A stretch of 64,000 bases of DNA from Pseudogulbenkiania subflava DSM 22618. Its GTDB lineage: Bacteria > Pseudomonadota > Gammaproteobacteria > Burkholderiales > Chromobacteriaceae. The first letter of the stretch is position 1. The number at the start of each line of letters is the position of its first letter. Below, one piece after another: positions 27,639 to 37,283 of this stretch. Both the position numbers and the translations under genes were made by a program. Location of the stretch: positions 1 to 64,000 of the forward strand of contig NZ_FXAG01000020.1 of the NCBI RefSeq assembly GCF_900177275.1. Direction: 5' to 3'. The notes beneath the pieces were generated by a model. It made no database searches, was not told the DNA's origin, and saw only the letters and a list, made by a program, of their open reading frames with translations.

Positions 27639-29300
27639 TCAGGTGTGGAGCGCGAGCATTTCGGCCGCATGGCGACGGGTGGTGTCGGTAATGTCGACGC
27701 CACCCAGCATGCGGGCGATTTCCATGATGCGTTCTTCGGCGTCGAGCGGGCGAATCTGGCTGAGCACCTTGCCCTGGCGCTCGGCCTTGCTGACCTGCCA
27801 GTGCGTGGCGGCGCAAGAGGCGACTTGCGGCAGGTGGGTGATGCACAGCACCTGGTAGCGCTCACCCAGCTGGCGCAGCAGTTTGCCGATCACCTCGGCG
27901 ACGCGGCCGCCGATGCCGACGTCCACTTCGTCGAAGATCAATGTCGGCACGCTGGCGACCTGGCTGATCACCACTTGCATCGCCAGACTGATGCGTGACA
28001 GCTCGCCGCCGGAGGCGACCTTGGCCAGCGAACGCAGGCTGGTGCCGGCATTGGCGGCGACCAGGTATTCGACCGATTCCAGGCCGTAGGCCGTGGGGTC
28101 GCCCAGTGGTGCGAGTTCGATGGCGAAGCGGGCGCCGCCCATCGCCAGATTCTGCATTTCGCCCGAAATGCGCTCGGACAATTCAGCCGCGGCCTGGCGG
28201 CGTTTGCCGGACAAGGCTTCGGCCAGGGTGCGGTAGCGCGCCAGGCAGCTCGCTTCGGCAACGGCGAGCGCCTCGATATCGGTCGACGCCTCCAGCTCGG
28301 CCAGCTGGCGCTGCCAGTCGGCCAGCTTTTCCGGCAGGTCCTGCGGCTGCACCCGGTACTTGCGGGCCGCACTCATCAGGGTGTCGATGCGGCGCTCCAT
28401 GTCGGCGAGCTGGGCCGGGTCTTCGTCGATGCTGGAGGCGTAATCGCGCAGGCCGTACACCACCTCGCGCAGCTCCGCGTCGACCGAGTCGAGCAGCGAC
28501 AGGCTGTCGGTGAGGCGGGGGTCGAGATGGGACAGCTTGCTCAGCCGGCTCTGCACCTGGGCCAGGATGGACAGGCAGTTGCCGTCCATCTCTGAGAGTG
28601 CATCCACCGCCAGCTGGGCGCTTTGCGCCAGTTCGGCCGCGTTGGCGAAGCGGGAGTGGGCCTGATTCAGGCCGGCCCATTCGTCGGGCTGTAGCTGGAG
28701 TTCACTCAGCTCGTTGATCTGCCAGGACAGGCGCTCGCGTTCGACTTCGAATTCCCGCGACTTCTTTTCCGCCTCTTCACGGGCACGCCGCGCCTTGTGC
28801 AGCGCCTGCCAGGCTTCTTCCACGTCGCGCGCCAAGGCGAGCGAGCCGGCGTAGGCGTCCAGCAGCTGGCGTTGCGTTTCCGGGCGGGTCAGCGACTGGT
28901 GGGCGTGCTGGCCGTGGATGTCGACCAGAAAATCGCCTACCTGCTTGAGCTGGGCCAGCGTTGCCGGCTGGCCATTGATGAAGCCCTTGGAGCGGCCGCT
29001 GCGGTCGACCAGGCGCCGTAGCAGCAGCTCGTCCTCGTCCGAATCCAGCGCGTTGTCGTGCAGCCAGGCGCGTAGCTCGGGCAGGTAGGTCAGCGCGAAC
29101 TGGGCGGAGATTTCGGCCCGGTCGGTGCCTTCCCGTACCATGGTGCCATCGGCCCGGTCGCCCAGCAGCAGGCCGAGCGCATCGAGGATGATGGATTTCC
29201 CGGCGCCGGTTTCTCCAGTCAGCACGGTGAAGCCGTCGGAAAAGTCCAGCGCCAGCTGGTCGACGATGACGAAATCTTTGACGTTGAGCGTGAGCAGCAT
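27639..29300 (-). CDS. recN: DNA repair protein RecN
   Basis: SMC-like ATPase of double-strand-break repair, 553 residues, full length. Walker A GETGAGKS is at residues 29-36, a coiled-coil middle (EEAEKKSREFEVERERLSW and beyond), the ABC signature ASGGELSR and Walker B LIFDEVDVGIGG near the C-terminus. It follows nadK by 22 bp, the same pairing seen in many proteobacteria. I saw no clear SOS box in the short spacer. Confidence 0.96.
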   Translation of the reverse strand: MLLTLNVKDFVIVDQLALDFSDGFTVLTGETGAGKSIILDALGLLLGDRADGTMVREGTDRAEISAQFALTYLPELRAWLHDNALDSDEDELLLRRLVDRSGRSKGFINGQPATLAQLKQVGDFLVDIHGQHAHQSLTRPETQRQLLDAYAGSLALARDVEEAWQALHKARRAREEAEKKSREFEVERERLSWQINELSELQLQPDEWAGLNQAHSRFANAAELAQSAQLAVDALSEMDGNCLSILAQVQSRLSKLSHLDPRLTDSLSLLDSVDAELREVVYGLRDYASSIDEDPAQLADMERRIDTLMSAARKYRVQPQDLPEKLADWQRQLAELEASTDIEALAVAEASCLARYRTLAEALSGKRRQAAAELSERISGEMQNLAMGGARFAIELAPLGDPTAYGLESVEYLVAANAGTSLRSLAKVASGGELSRISLAMQVVISQVASVPTLIFDEVDVGIGGRVAEVIGKLLRQLGERYQVLCITHLPQVASCAATHWQVSKAERQGKVLSQIRPLDAEERIMEIARMLGGVDITDTTRRHAAEMLALHT

Positions 29301-29322
29301 AGATAGGCGAGTTTGGTCAGGG

Positions 29323-30198
29323 TCAGAGCAGGCGTTCGCCCCAGTGCAGCTTGTGCCGGAGCATGTCGTAGTAGTTGTAGCCGACCGGGTGCAGGATGCG
29401 CAGGTGGTTGCGGTGACGGCGGATCAGCACGCGGTCCATTTCCATCAGGTCGCAGTGCGACTGGCCGTCGAAATGCACGCGCGCATCCAGCCCGCGCGTC
29501 AGCATGAATTCGACCTCGCACGAGTCGTTGACCGCGATCGGCCGGTTGCTCAGCGACTGCGGGCAGATCGGCACCAGTGCGATGGCCTGTAGCGTCGGAT
29601 GCAGGATCGGGCCGCCGGAGGCCAGCGAATAGGCGGTGGAGCCGGTTGGCGTCGAGACGATCAGGCCGTCCGAGCGCTGGCTGTAGACGAACTGGTTGTC
29701 GACGAAAATCTCGAACTCGATCATCGAGCCTACCGCGCCGCGGCTGAAGACCACGTCGTTGAAGGCCAGCGCGTTCATCACCTCGGCGTCTTCGCGCATT
29801 ACCGTCGCCTGCAGCAGGATGCGGTCTTCCGGGACGAACTGGCCGGCGAGGATGGCGTCCACCGAGCTCAGCATCTCGTGCAGCGGGATGTCGGTCATGA
29901 AGCCAAGACGACCCTGATTGATGCCGACCATCGGCACGCGGTAGGGGGCGAGCAGGCGGGCGATGGACAGCATGGTGCCGTCGCCGCCCAATACGATGAC
30001 GATGTCGGCGAGCTTGCCCAGATCGAGCCGGTCGATCAGGGTATAGGGCCCCGCTTCTGCGGGCGTGACGCTGTCACGGTCGATCAGCACCGATACGCCC
30101 GAGGCCGCCAGATGGTCGGCCAGTTGCCGCAGCGAGGCGACAATGGAGGATTTGCTGTGGCGGGCCACCAGGCCCACATTCTTGAAGAGACGATCCAT
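29323..30198 (-). CDS. nadK: NAD kinase
   Basis: ATP-dependent kinase making NADP from NAD, 291 residues. The GGDGTML motif is near residue 70, NQGRLGFMTD near 95, and the conserved SPTGSTAYSLASGGP block (here PTGSTAYSLASGG) near 180. The ATG at 30198 gives MDRLFKNVGLVARH. It forms a leftward pair with recN and lies 37 bp after the response regulator gene. Confidence 0.96.
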   Translation of the reverse strand: MDRLFKNVGLVARHSKSSIVASLRQLADHLAASGVSVLIDRDSVTPAEAGPYTLIDRLDLGKLADIVIVLGGDGTMLSIARLLAPYRVPMVGINQGRLGFMTDIPLHEMLSSVDAILAGQFVPEDRILLQATVMREDAEVMNALAFNDVVFSRGAVGSMIEFEIFVDNQFVYSQRSDGLIVSTPTGSTAYSLASGGPILHPTLQAIALVPICPQSLSNRPIAVNDSCEVEFMLTRGLDARVHFDGQSHCDLMEMDRVLIRRHRNHLRILHPVGYNYYDMLRHKLHWGERLL

Positions 30199-30235
30199 GG
30201 CGTTATTTTACCGGGCTATGGCCGGTCGTTCTCGT

Positions 30236-30889
30236 TTATTCGTGGCTGGAGCGCTTCATGCCGGTGGTTTCCAGCGCCTTGAGATAGAAGCGTATCAGAT
30301 CGGCCAGCGAATCGACGCCCAGTTTGCTGAACAGGTTGGCGCGATGGGCTTCGACAGTGCGCGGCGAGAGCTCCATGGCGCGGGCGATTTCCTTGCTGGA
30401 CAGGCCGTCGGCCACCATCTCCAGCACCTCGCGCTCGCGCCCGCTGATGCGTGACAGCCGCTGCATCACTTCCAGCGTCTCGGTTTCCTGCTTGTGCTGC
30501 TGAATGCTGAGGCGGATGCCGCGGCGCAGGCTGTCGATCAGGCGGCTGGTGTCGATCGGCTTGGTCAGAAAATCGATGGCGCCGGCGCGGAAGGCGCGGC
30601 TGCATTGCTCGATATCGCCATGGCCGGTGATGAAGACGATGGGGATGGTGATCTCGCGCTGGATCAGCAGTTCCTGCAGCGCCATGCCGCTCATCTGCGG
30701 CATGCGGATGTCGAGGATCATGCAGCCGATATCGCCTTCGCGGTAGTCGCGGACAAATTCCTGCGCGTTGGCAAAAGTGACCGCGCGCATCCCCTGCGCC
30801 ATGATCAGCATGGCCAGCGATTCCCTGACGGCGGGATCATCGTCCACGATGAACACGCTGGGGGTCATGGTGTTGGTGCTACTGTCCAT
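30236..30889 (-). CDS. FixJ-type two-component response regulator
   Basis: 217 residues: receiver domain with DDD acidic pocket (VDDDPAV), phospho-acceptor Asp in ILDIRMPQMSG, Thr in FITGHGD and Lys in LTKPID; then a LuxR-type HTH (SGREREVLEMVADGLSSKEIARAMELSPRTV in family terms, residues about 150-185). No histidine kinase is adjacent, so it is an orphan here and its targets are unknown. The PIDTSRL and SPRTVEAHR stretches place it in the FixJ/TodT/TtrR group. Confidence 0.92.
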   Translation of the reverse strand: MDSSTNTMTPSVFIVDDDPAVRESLAMLIMAQGMRAVTFANAQEFVRDYREGDIGCMILDIRMPQMSGMALQELLIQREITIPIVFITGHGDIEQCSRAFRAGAIDFLTKPIDTSRLIDSLRRGIRLSIQQHKQETETLEVMQRLSRISGREREVLEMVADGLSSKEIARAMELSPRTVEAHRANLFSKLGVDSLADLIRFYLKALETTGMKRSSHE

Positions 30890-30995
30890 TCCGGGCTGTT
30901 TCCGATTGTTGTTGTGCCTTGGTCTGGTGTTTTACCACGAATCGGGGCGGATTCGGTTGATTTGCGGTCGGGCCGATGGCGGTCGGCCTGGCGGC

Positions 30996-31970
30996 TCAGG
31001 CCGGATGGTGGTAGTTGATGATGGCCATGACCGAGCTGCCGGACTTGAGGGTGGTTTCGGGCGAGGGGTTGAACTCCACTTCGCCACCGGGGTGCTCCAG
31101 GGCGATCACCATCACATTCTGGGGCTGGGTCGGTTCGAATTCGCCCAGTCGCCGGCCATCGCTTTCCGGGCCGACGCTGAACAGTCGGGCGTGAAAGGCC
31201 TTGGGGAATCGCTGCTGCAATTGCTCGAACAGGTGCAGTGTTTCCGGCCGGGCCACCATGTTGGCCATGTTGACGCCCCCCAGGTGCGACGGGATCACCA
31301 CCCGGTCGGCGCCGACGGTGAGCAGTTTGCGCCGCGAGGTTTCGGTTTCGGCCTTGGACACCGCCTTGATCGAGGGGTTGAGGTTTTTCGCCGTCACCAC
31401 GACAAAGGCGTTTTCGGCGTCGGAAGTCAGGCAGGTGACCAGTGCGCGTGCCTTGGCCACGCCCGCGGCGACCAGGTGTTCGTCCGCCGTGGCGTCGCCG
31501 ACGATATAGGGCACGTCACGGCTGTCGAGCTGCTGGGCCAGCGTTTCGTTCTTTTCGATGACGACCACGTCGTGGCCGGCGCTGATCAACTCTTCCAGCG
31601 TGTAGAGGCCGGTGCGACTGAGGCCGCAAATGATGATGTGCTGATCGAGGCGTGCGATGCGTTTTTCCATTTTGCGGCGCTTGAGCAAGAGGGGCAGGTC
31701 ACCCTGGAACAGCATCAGGGTGAGCGACGAGATGCCGTAGCCCAGCACCCCGGTGCCGAACACGATCAGGCTGATGGTGAACAACCGGCCGCCGTCAGTG
31801 AGCGGGTGGGTTTCGCCATAGCCGATGGTGGCCAGCGTGATGACGGTCATGTAAATGCTGTCGAAGAGCGACCAACCTTCGATCAGCATGTAGCCGGCTG
31901 TCCCGGTGCACACGGTCGCCAGGATCAGGCCGGACAGAAACAGCAGTTTACGGGTGAAGCTGGATTCCAT
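30996..31970 (-). CDS. Two-helix potassium channel with RCK/TrkA-N domain
   Basis: 324 residues: a membrane helix, the pore loop TLATIGYGE with the K+ selectivity filter, a second helix, then a cytoplasmic Rossmann RCK domain (HIIICGLSRTG, VVVIEKNE, YIVGDATAD) and a C-terminal RCK_C-like part. Expected to be a ligand-gated inner-membrane K+ channel of the Kch/MthK type. It stands alone between the regulator and msrA, both leftward. Confidence 0.92.
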   Translation of the reverse strand: MESSFTRKLLFLSGLILATVCTGTAGYMLIEGWSLFDSIYMTVITLATIGYGETHPLTDGGRLFTISLIVFGTGVLGYGISSLTLMLFQGDLPLLLKRRKMEKRIARLDQHIIICGLSRTGLYTLEELISAGHDVVVIEKNETLAQQLDSRDVPYIVGDATADEHLVAAGVAKARALVTCLTSDAENAFVVVTAKNLNPSIKAVSKAETETSRRKLLTVGADRVVIPSHLGGVNMANMVARPETLHLFEQLQQRFPKAFHARLFSVGPESDGRRLGEFEPTQPQNVMVIALEHPGGEVEFNPSPETTLKSGSSVMAIINYHHPA

Positions 31971-32012
31971 GACTACCTGTTGTGGAGGGGGCGGGAGGGC
32001 CCGCGGCCCCGA

Positions 32013-32558
32013 TTATACGTCGGGAGTGTGGCGTCGCAGCAGGGCCGGAAACAGGTGCTGCAACTTGGCCAGTTTGGGGGCGATGATCGCCTGGCAATAC
32101 GGCGCGCTCCGGTTCTGGTCGTAATACTGCTGGTGGTAGGTCTCGGCCGGGTAGAATGTGCCGGCGGCGACCAGTTCGGTGACGATCGGCGCATCGAACA
32201 CACGCTGCCGTTCCAGGTCGGCGATGAAGGTAGCGGCTTCCTGTCGCTGAGCGTCGTCGTGGTAGAAGATGGCTGAGCGGTATTGCGTGCCGACATCGTA
32301 CCCCTGGCGGTTCGGCGTCGTGGGGTCGTGGATGGCGAAAAACACGGCCAGCAGGTCACGGTAGGAGAGGGTGGCCGGGTCGAAGGTGATCTCGACCGCT
32401 TCGGCGTGACCGGTGTTGCCGTCGCAGACGTCTCGATAGCTGGGGTCGATGGTCTGGCCGCCGATATAGCCGGAAATGGCGGACTGGACGCCTTCGAGTC
32501 GGTTGAAGGCCGATTCGATGCACCAGAAACAGCCGCCGGCCAAGGTTGCCTTGTTCAT
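32013..32558 (-). CDS. msrA: Peptide methionine-S-sulfoxide reductase
   Basis: Repairs Met-S-sulfoxide in proteins. 181 residues from the ATG at 32558; the catalytic motif GCFWC is at residues 9-13, followed by GYIGGQ and GHAEAVEITFDP. The ATG overlaps the stop of the upstream HDAC-like gene (ATGA), so the long upstream open frame is a shadow and translation is coupled. Last gene of a four-gene leftward cluster. Resolving Cys residues near the C-terminus are not clearly present; one Cys occurs in APYCQAII. Confidence 0.95.
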   Translation of the reverse strand: MNKATLAGGCFWCIESAFNRLEGVQSAISGYIGGQTIDPSYRDVCDGNTGHAEAVEITFDPATLSYRDLLAVFFAIHDPTTPNRQGYDVGTQYRSAIFYHDDAQRQEAATFIADLERQRVFDAPIVTELVAAGTFYPAETYHQQYYDQNRSAPYCQAIIAPKLAKLQHLFPALLRRHTPDV

Positions 32559-33493
32559 TGCATGTACTCCTGTGTTTCGTCTATCGGCGGGCGAGGGCTG
32601 GCCCGGTCGAACCGCCGTACCGCTTCCCTCACCGTGGCGGTCTGGATGGCCACCGTCTCTTCGATGGGCACGGCATAGCCGCCGGCCATGGCAATGGCGA
32701 CGCCGACCTCGTGCCGCTGGCACGCATCCAGCACCATCTGGTCGCGCCGCAGCAGGCCGTCTGCCGTCAGGCCGAGTTTGCCCAGGCGGTCGCCGCGATA
32801 GGGGTCGGCGCCGGCCAGGTAGAACACCAGGTCCGGTCGGGCCAGTCGGAACAGTTCCTCCAGGTTGGCCGAAAGCAAGGCCAGGTAAGTTTCGTCCGAC
32901 GTGCCGTCCGGCAGCTCGACGTCGCGGTCGCCGGCCACTTTGCGGAACGGGAAGTTGTTCTGGCCGTGCATCGAGAAGGTGAAGACCCGTGCTTCATCGC
33001 GGAACAGGGCAGCGGTGCCGTTGCCCTGATGCACGTCGAGATCGATCACCAGGGCTCGCCGGATATGGCCTTCGTCCAGCAGCAGGCGTGCCGCCACGGC
33101 CACGTCGTTGAACACGCAAAAGCCGCTGCCCTTGTCGGCCTGGGCGTGGTGGGTGCCGCCGGCCAGATTGACACCGCAGCCCTGCAGCAGCGCGACGCGT
33201 GCAGCGGCGATGGTGGCGCCAACCGAATGGCTGGCGCGGGTTGCCAGCTGTGGCGACCATGGCAGGCCGATTTCCCGCTGTGCGCGTTCCTGCAGGCTGC
33301 CCTCGAGAAAGGCGTGGACGTAGGCGGCGTCGTGCGCGCGGCACAGTTCCGCCGGCGTCGCCGCCGGTGCCGGCTCAAGCAGATGGGCCGCAAAGCCCGC
33401 CACCGCCTCGGCCAGGAGACGGTATTTCTCGGCCGGGAAGCGATGGCCGGGCGGCAAGGGCAAGGCCAGGTGGTCGGTACGAAAAATGCGCAT
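32555..33493 (-). CDS. Histone-deacetylase-family (AcuC/HDAC-like) hydrolase
   Basis: Zn-dependent deacetylase superfamily member, 312 residues. The conserved blocks are GGTHHA (two His of the charge relay), DLDVHQGNGT (Zn ligands Asp, His) and GADPYRGDRLG (third Zn ligand). Bacterial homologues act on acetyl-lysine, polyamines or other acylated amines; the substrate here is unknown. It overlaps msrA by 4 bp and lies 6 bp after DUF1653, so it is part of the cluster. Confidence 0.9.
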   Translation of the reverse strand: MRIFRTDHLALPLPPGHRFPAEKYRLLAEAVAGFAAHLLEPAPAATPAELCRAHDAAYVHAFLEGSLQERAQREIGLPWSPQLATRASHSVGATIAAARVALLQGCGVNLAGGTHHAQADKGSGFCVFNDVAVAARLLLDEGHIRRALVIDLDVHQGNGTAALFRDEARVFTFSMHGQNNFPFRKVAGDRDVELPDGTSDETYLALLSANLEELFRLARPDLVFYLAGADPYRGDRLGKLGLTADGLLRRDQMVLDACQRHEVGVAIAMAGGYAVPIEETVAIQTATVREAVRRFDRASPRPPIDETQEYMQ

Positions 33494-33499
33494 GTACGC

Positions 33500-33715
33500 T
33501 CAGAACGCCTTGACCAGGGCAAAGCGTGGTTGGGGTACGCCGTCGTGGGTGACACTCTCCTCGAACATGGCCACCGGGCGCACCCACAGGCCGTACTCGC
33601 CATAGAGTGCGCGGTAGACGACCAGCGGTTCTTCGGTTTCCGAGTGCTGCGCGCAGCCGATGACTTCGTACAGCGGTCCCTTGTAGTGGCGGTAGATGCC
33701 GGGGGTGATGCTCAT
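33500..33715 (-). CDS. DUF1653 family small protein
   Basis: 71 residues matching the DUF1653 pattern: GIYRHYKGPLYEVIG at the start, ETEEPLVVYRALYG and LWVRPVAMFEE in the middle. A small beta-rich domain of unknown role, often encoded beside hydrolases or NUDIX proteins. It overlaps the upstream HD-domain gene by 4 bp (ATGA) and precedes the HDAC-like gene by 6 bp. Confidence 0.9.
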   Translation of the reverse strand: MSITPGIYRHYKGPLYEVIGCAQHSETEEPLVVYRALYGEYGLWVRPVAMFEESVTHDGVPQPRFALVKAF

Positions 33716-34776
33716 GTCGGGCTCCAGAGTCGGTAGAACAGCGGCAGATAGCGCTCCTCCACATGGATATTCAGCGATTTGACGATACGGAAGCGCTCCT
33801 GCGCCGTGTCGATGCGTTCAGCCGGGTGCGATTGGGGGGCGACTCGCGGGGTCGCGGCATTGGCAGTGATGTTGACCACTATCGCCCGATTGCCATCGGC
33901 CAGTTCGACGAAGCTGCCTGGCGGGTAGATGCCGATGATCTTTACCAGGTGAGATACCAGCTCCGGGTCGATTTCCCCCATCTTGCCGGCATAGAGCTCA
34001 CCCAGGGTCTGCTTGGGTTTCATGCGCGCGCGGTAGGTGCGCGGCATCATCTTGGCGGTCACCCGGTCCAGCGTGTGCAGCAAGTGGGCCAGCGGTTCGA
34101 CATCTTCGCCGGCCAGGTTGAACGGATAGCCGCGGCCGTTCTTCTTTTCGTGGTGCAACAGCACGATGGTGTGCCATAGCTCATCGTCGACCCCGGCTTC
34201 GCGCAGCAGGGCGGAGCTTAACAGTGGGTGAGCGTGCAGAGTCTGGCGCTGGGCGGTGGAGGGCTCGGCCTCCTGCGAGGCCATGCTGTCCTGCAAGTTG
34301 GCCGAGGAGATGTTCATCGTCAGGGCTGCGCACACCAGTTGTTTGGCATCGGCTGGCGGCAGCCCGTAGCTCTGCCCGACCCGGGCGGCCAAGAGGGCGC
34401 AGTTGATGGCGTGATGGGCTGCATAGTGGTGATACGGGCACAGCATGATGGCCGCGATGACGCCGTCGGGCTGGCTGCCGGCCATCTCGATCAGCAGATT
34501 GGCCAACTCTACGAGGCGTTCGCGGTAGTCGCTAAAAACCAGCACGCGCTGGTTCAGGGCGCGCAGATAGTCGGCCAGTTTGGGTACTGCCTGCACCGGG
34601 CTGATGTTGGTCGGGGGCAGGATAGGGATCGGTCCGGCGGGGTAGTCTTCAATCAGCGATTGCTTGAATTTGTCCGTCAGCCGGAAGTGTTGCTCGGGTT
34701 CCTGCCCGCCATGTCTGACGTTGACCTCAACCAGGCGGTTATGGATGTAAAGTGAGTCTGGCAGGCTAAAACGCAA
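33712..34776 (-). CDS. HD-GYP-related domain protein with degenerate active site
   Basis: 354 residues. The central region has the order of an HD-GYP cyclic-di-GMP phosphodiesterase: HH at about 121-122, and HHEKKNGRGYP at 208-217, retaining HHE and GYP. Where the metal-binding HDIGK should be, the sequence reads TMNISS (about 153-158), so catalysis is doubtful. It may bind c-di-GMP or partners without cleaving. First gene of a leftward cluster with DUF1653, HDAC-like and msrA genes. Confidence 0.8.
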   Translation of the reverse strand: MRFSLPDSLYIHNRLVEVNVRHGGQEPEQHFRLTDKFKQSLIEDYPAGPIPILPPTNISPVQAVPKLADYLRALNQRVLVFSDYRERLVELANLLIEMAGSQPDGVIAAIMLCPYHHYAAHHAINCALLAARVGQSYGLPPADAKQLVCAALTMNISSANLQDSMASQEAEPSTAQRQTLHAHPLLSSALLREAGVDDELWHTIVLLHHEKKNGRGYPFNLAGEDVEPLAHLLHTLDRVTAKMMPRTYRARMKPKQTLGELYAGKMGEIDPELVSHLVKIIGIYPPGSFVELADGNRAIVVNITANAATPRVAPQSHPAERIDTAQERFRIVKSLNIHVEERYLPLFYRLWSPT

Positions 34777-34892
34777 TTTGTATGCTCCGTGGCGATTCTT
34801 GTACGTTTGCTACGAGTATACCTTGCCGAAGGGAATTGCGGCGTGGCTTCCCCAGCAACGGGTATCCTCGGATTTCAGGCCGGGCCACGGCC

Positions 34893-35837
34893 TCAGGGAA
34901 GCCTGGCCAGGCAGTCCGTCAGCAGCGCGTACACGCCGTCGGCGTCGACCTCGGTGAGGTAGAGGACATTCGCCGACCGGCCGCTCACGCCCCACCAGTC
35001 CACCACCGTGGCGCCCAGCGTCAGCGGGCTTGCCGTTTCCACCTCGACATTCACCCGGCGTCCCTTGAACAAGCCCGGCTGCAGCAGATAAGCCACCACG
35101 CAGGGGTCGTGCAAGGGGGCGCCGTTGACGCCGAAGCGCTGTACGTCATGTCGCTCATGGCTGATCAAAATGTCGGCCGCGAGGGGGCCGCAGCGATTGC
35201 TCAGGGCATGCAGGCGGGCAATACGGGCTGCGCTGGCACCGACCTGGTGGGTAACGTCCAGCGGCAGCATCACGATCGGCACGCCCGAGCCCAGCACGAT
35301 GGCGGCCGCCTCCGGATCGACGAAAATGTTGAACTCGGCTGCCGGCGAGATGTTGCCGCCGGCAAAATAGCTGCCCCCCATCAAGACGATTTCCTTGATG
35401 CGTGGCGCGATGTCCGGCGCTTTGGCCAGAGCAAGGGCGATGTTGGTCAGTGGGCCGACGGGGCTGAGTGTGATGGTGCCGGCTGCCGCCTCGCGCAACG
35501 TATCGATGATGAAGTCGACGGCATGCTTGCCCTGCAGCGGCATCTCCGGGTGGTGAAGGGGGACGCCGTCGAGCCCGCTCTTGCCATGGACATGTTCGGA
35601 GGTGACCAGCGGGCGCCGCAGTGGGCGTTCGCAGCCGGCGTAAACCGGGACATCGGGGCGTTGTGCCCATTCGCAAACGATACGGGCGTTGCGCGAGGTC
35701 AGGTCCACACCCACATTGCCGGCCACCGTGGTCAGCGCGAGCAGATCGATCTGTTTGCCGGCTCCCAACAAGGCGAGGATGGCCACGGCATCGTCCAGGC
35801 CGGGGTCGGTATCGAAAATGATGGTAGGACGCGTCAT
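34893..35837 (-). CDS. Inosine-uridine preferring nucleoside hydrolase
   Basis: 314-residue nucleoside hydrolase cleaving the N-glycosidic bond of ribonucleosides. The Ca2+-binding DTDPGLDDA motif is at residues 9-17, and the second Asp-rich block in the C-terminal part is APLHDPCVVAYL. SPVGPLTNIA and GGSYFAGGNISPAAEFNIFVDPEAA are family-typical. Monocistronic; substrate range (purine or pyrimidine) cannot be told from motifs alone. Confidence 0.94.
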   Translation of the reverse strand: MTRPTIIFDTDPGLDDAVAILALLGAGKQIDLLALTTVAGNVGVDLTSRNARIVCEWAQRPDVPVYAGCERPLRRPLVTSEHVHGKSGLDGVPLHHPEMPLQGKHAVDFIIDTLREAAAGTITLSPVGPLTNIALALAKAPDIAPRIKEIVLMGGSYFAGGNISPAAEFNIFVDPEAAAIVLGSGVPIVMLPLDVTHQVGASAARIARLHALSNRCGPLAADILISHERHDVQRFGVNGAPLHDPCVVAYLLQPGLFKGRRVNVEVETASPLTLGATVVDWWGVSGRSANVLYLTEVDADGVYALLTDCLARLP

Positions 35838-36071
35838 GTCAGGCGCCTATGGAGGAAGTGGAGCCGGCGTCACGCCGTCGAAGTGTGTTCGGAGGAGTCA
35901 GGAATACGGGTCTCCCTGAACTCCATTTTAAACATACGTTCTGTTTCCCCATCATGCCAAGTCGCCAGCGTTGTCCAGCCGGGAAGGCTGACGGGCGATG
36001 CCAGTTGGCCGAAAGACAGGGTCGGCGGACTTGGCTAGAATACCGCCTCCTGAATCTGAGGTATTCCCCCA

Positions 36072-37004
36072 ATGAAGCTGGTACTCGCCCCGATGGAGGG
36101 CTTGGTCGACGACATCATGCGCGATGTGCTGACCCGCATCGGCGGCATCGACTGGTGCGTGACCGAGTTCGTGCGTGTCACCAGCACGCTGCTGCCGCCC
36201 AAGATGTTCTACCGACTGGCGCCCGAGTTGCACCGGGCAGCGCGCACGCGCGCCGGGACCAGCGTGCGCGTGCAGCTGCTGGGGTCGGATCCGGTGTGCC
36301 TGGCGGAGAATGCGCTGCGAGCGGTCGAATTGGGCGCCCCGGCGGTCGACCTCAACTTCGGTTGCCCGGCCCCCACCGTCAACCGCCATCGCGGCGGGGC
36401 GGTGTTGCTCACCGAGCCGGAGCTCTTGTTCCAGATCGTGTCGGCCGTTCGTGCCAGCGTCCCCAAAGCGGTGCCGGTCACGGCCAAGATGCGGCTGGGT
36501 TATGAGGACAAGAGCCTGGCGCTGGAGTGCGCGCAGGCGATCGAGCGGGCGGGGGCGGATGAATTGGTGGTGCATGGCCGCACCAAGGTAGAGGGTTATC
36601 GGCCTCCCGCCCACTGGGACTGGATTGCCCGCGTCCGCGAGAGTGTCCAGCTGCCGGTGATCGCCAACGGCGAGGTGTGGACGGTGGAGGATTACCACGC
36701 CATTCGCCGCGAGAGCGGTTGCGACACCGTGATGATCGGGCGCGGGCTGATTGCCGCACCGGATCTGGCGCGACGCATCAAGGCCGGGCCGGGAGCCGAA
36801 CCGATGCAGTGGGACGAGATGATGATCTGGCTGCGCGACTTCTTCGAGCAGTGCCGCGAGCGGGCCGAGGAGTCGGCCTACCCGGCATCAAGGCTGAAGC
36901 AGTGGCTGGGGCAGCTCAAGCGCAGCTACCCCGAGGCGGGCGAATTGTTCGAACGGATACGGCGCGAGAAGCAGTCGGCGGAAATTGCCCGGATACTTGC
37001 CTGA
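36072..37004 (+). CDS. dusC: tRNA-dihydrouridine synthase C
   Basis: FMN-dependent enzyme reducing uridine to dihydrouridine in tRNA. 310 residues starting [14 protein letters not shown]; the catalytic Cys is in [15 protein letters not shown], and [11 protein letters not shown] and IANGEVW are FMN-barrel blocks. The C-terminal helical part ([16 protein letters not shown]) fits the DusC subfamily, which modifies U16. The 234-bp upstream gap contains a near-copy (36003-36013) of the window's recurrent AGGTTGGCCGAA motif. Confidence 0.94.
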   Translation: MKLVLAPMEGLVDDIMRDVLTRIGGIDWCVTEFVRVTSTLLPPKMFYRLAPELHRAARTRAGTSVRVQLLGSDPVCLAENALRAVELGAPAVDLNFGCPAPTVNRHRGGAVLLTEPELLFQIVSAVRASVPKAVPVTAKMRLGYEDKSLALECAQAIERAGADELVVHGRTKVEGYRPPAHWDWIARVRESVQLPVIANGEVWTVEDYHAIRRESGCDTVMIGRGLIAAPDLARRIKAGPGAEPMQWDEMMIWLRDFFEQCRERAEESAYPASRLKQWLGQLKRSYPEAGELFERIRREKQSAEIARILA

Positions 37005-37144
37005 CATAGGTAATTGTACGAATAGAGAATGCCATCATTATCGCCTAGAGTGGGATTGCTGCAGGTCGTTTGCCCTAAACGATGGCAGCAGTAGCATCGG
37101 TGCCTCTCAGTTCCGGTTGTTACATTCCCCCCAAGCAAATTGAT

Positions 37145-37174
37145 ACGCCCTTCATGCGAAGGGCGTCTTCTTTT
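37145..37174 (+). terminator. Intrinsic terminator downstream of dusC
   Basis: ACGCCCTTC and GAAGGGCGT enclose ATGC, followed by CTTCTTTT. It lies 140 bp beyond the dusC stop, so it ends either the dusC message or a small RNA made from the spacer. Confidence 0.8.
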
Positions 37175-37283
37175 GGTGAGGTCGGTTCATCGCCGTTGCC
37201 GGCAGGGCGGCTGATCCTCGGTGTGGGCGTGGGTTTGGTATAAGGCCTGCGATTGCAATGTGTCGCCAGGTTCTGGGGTGGAC

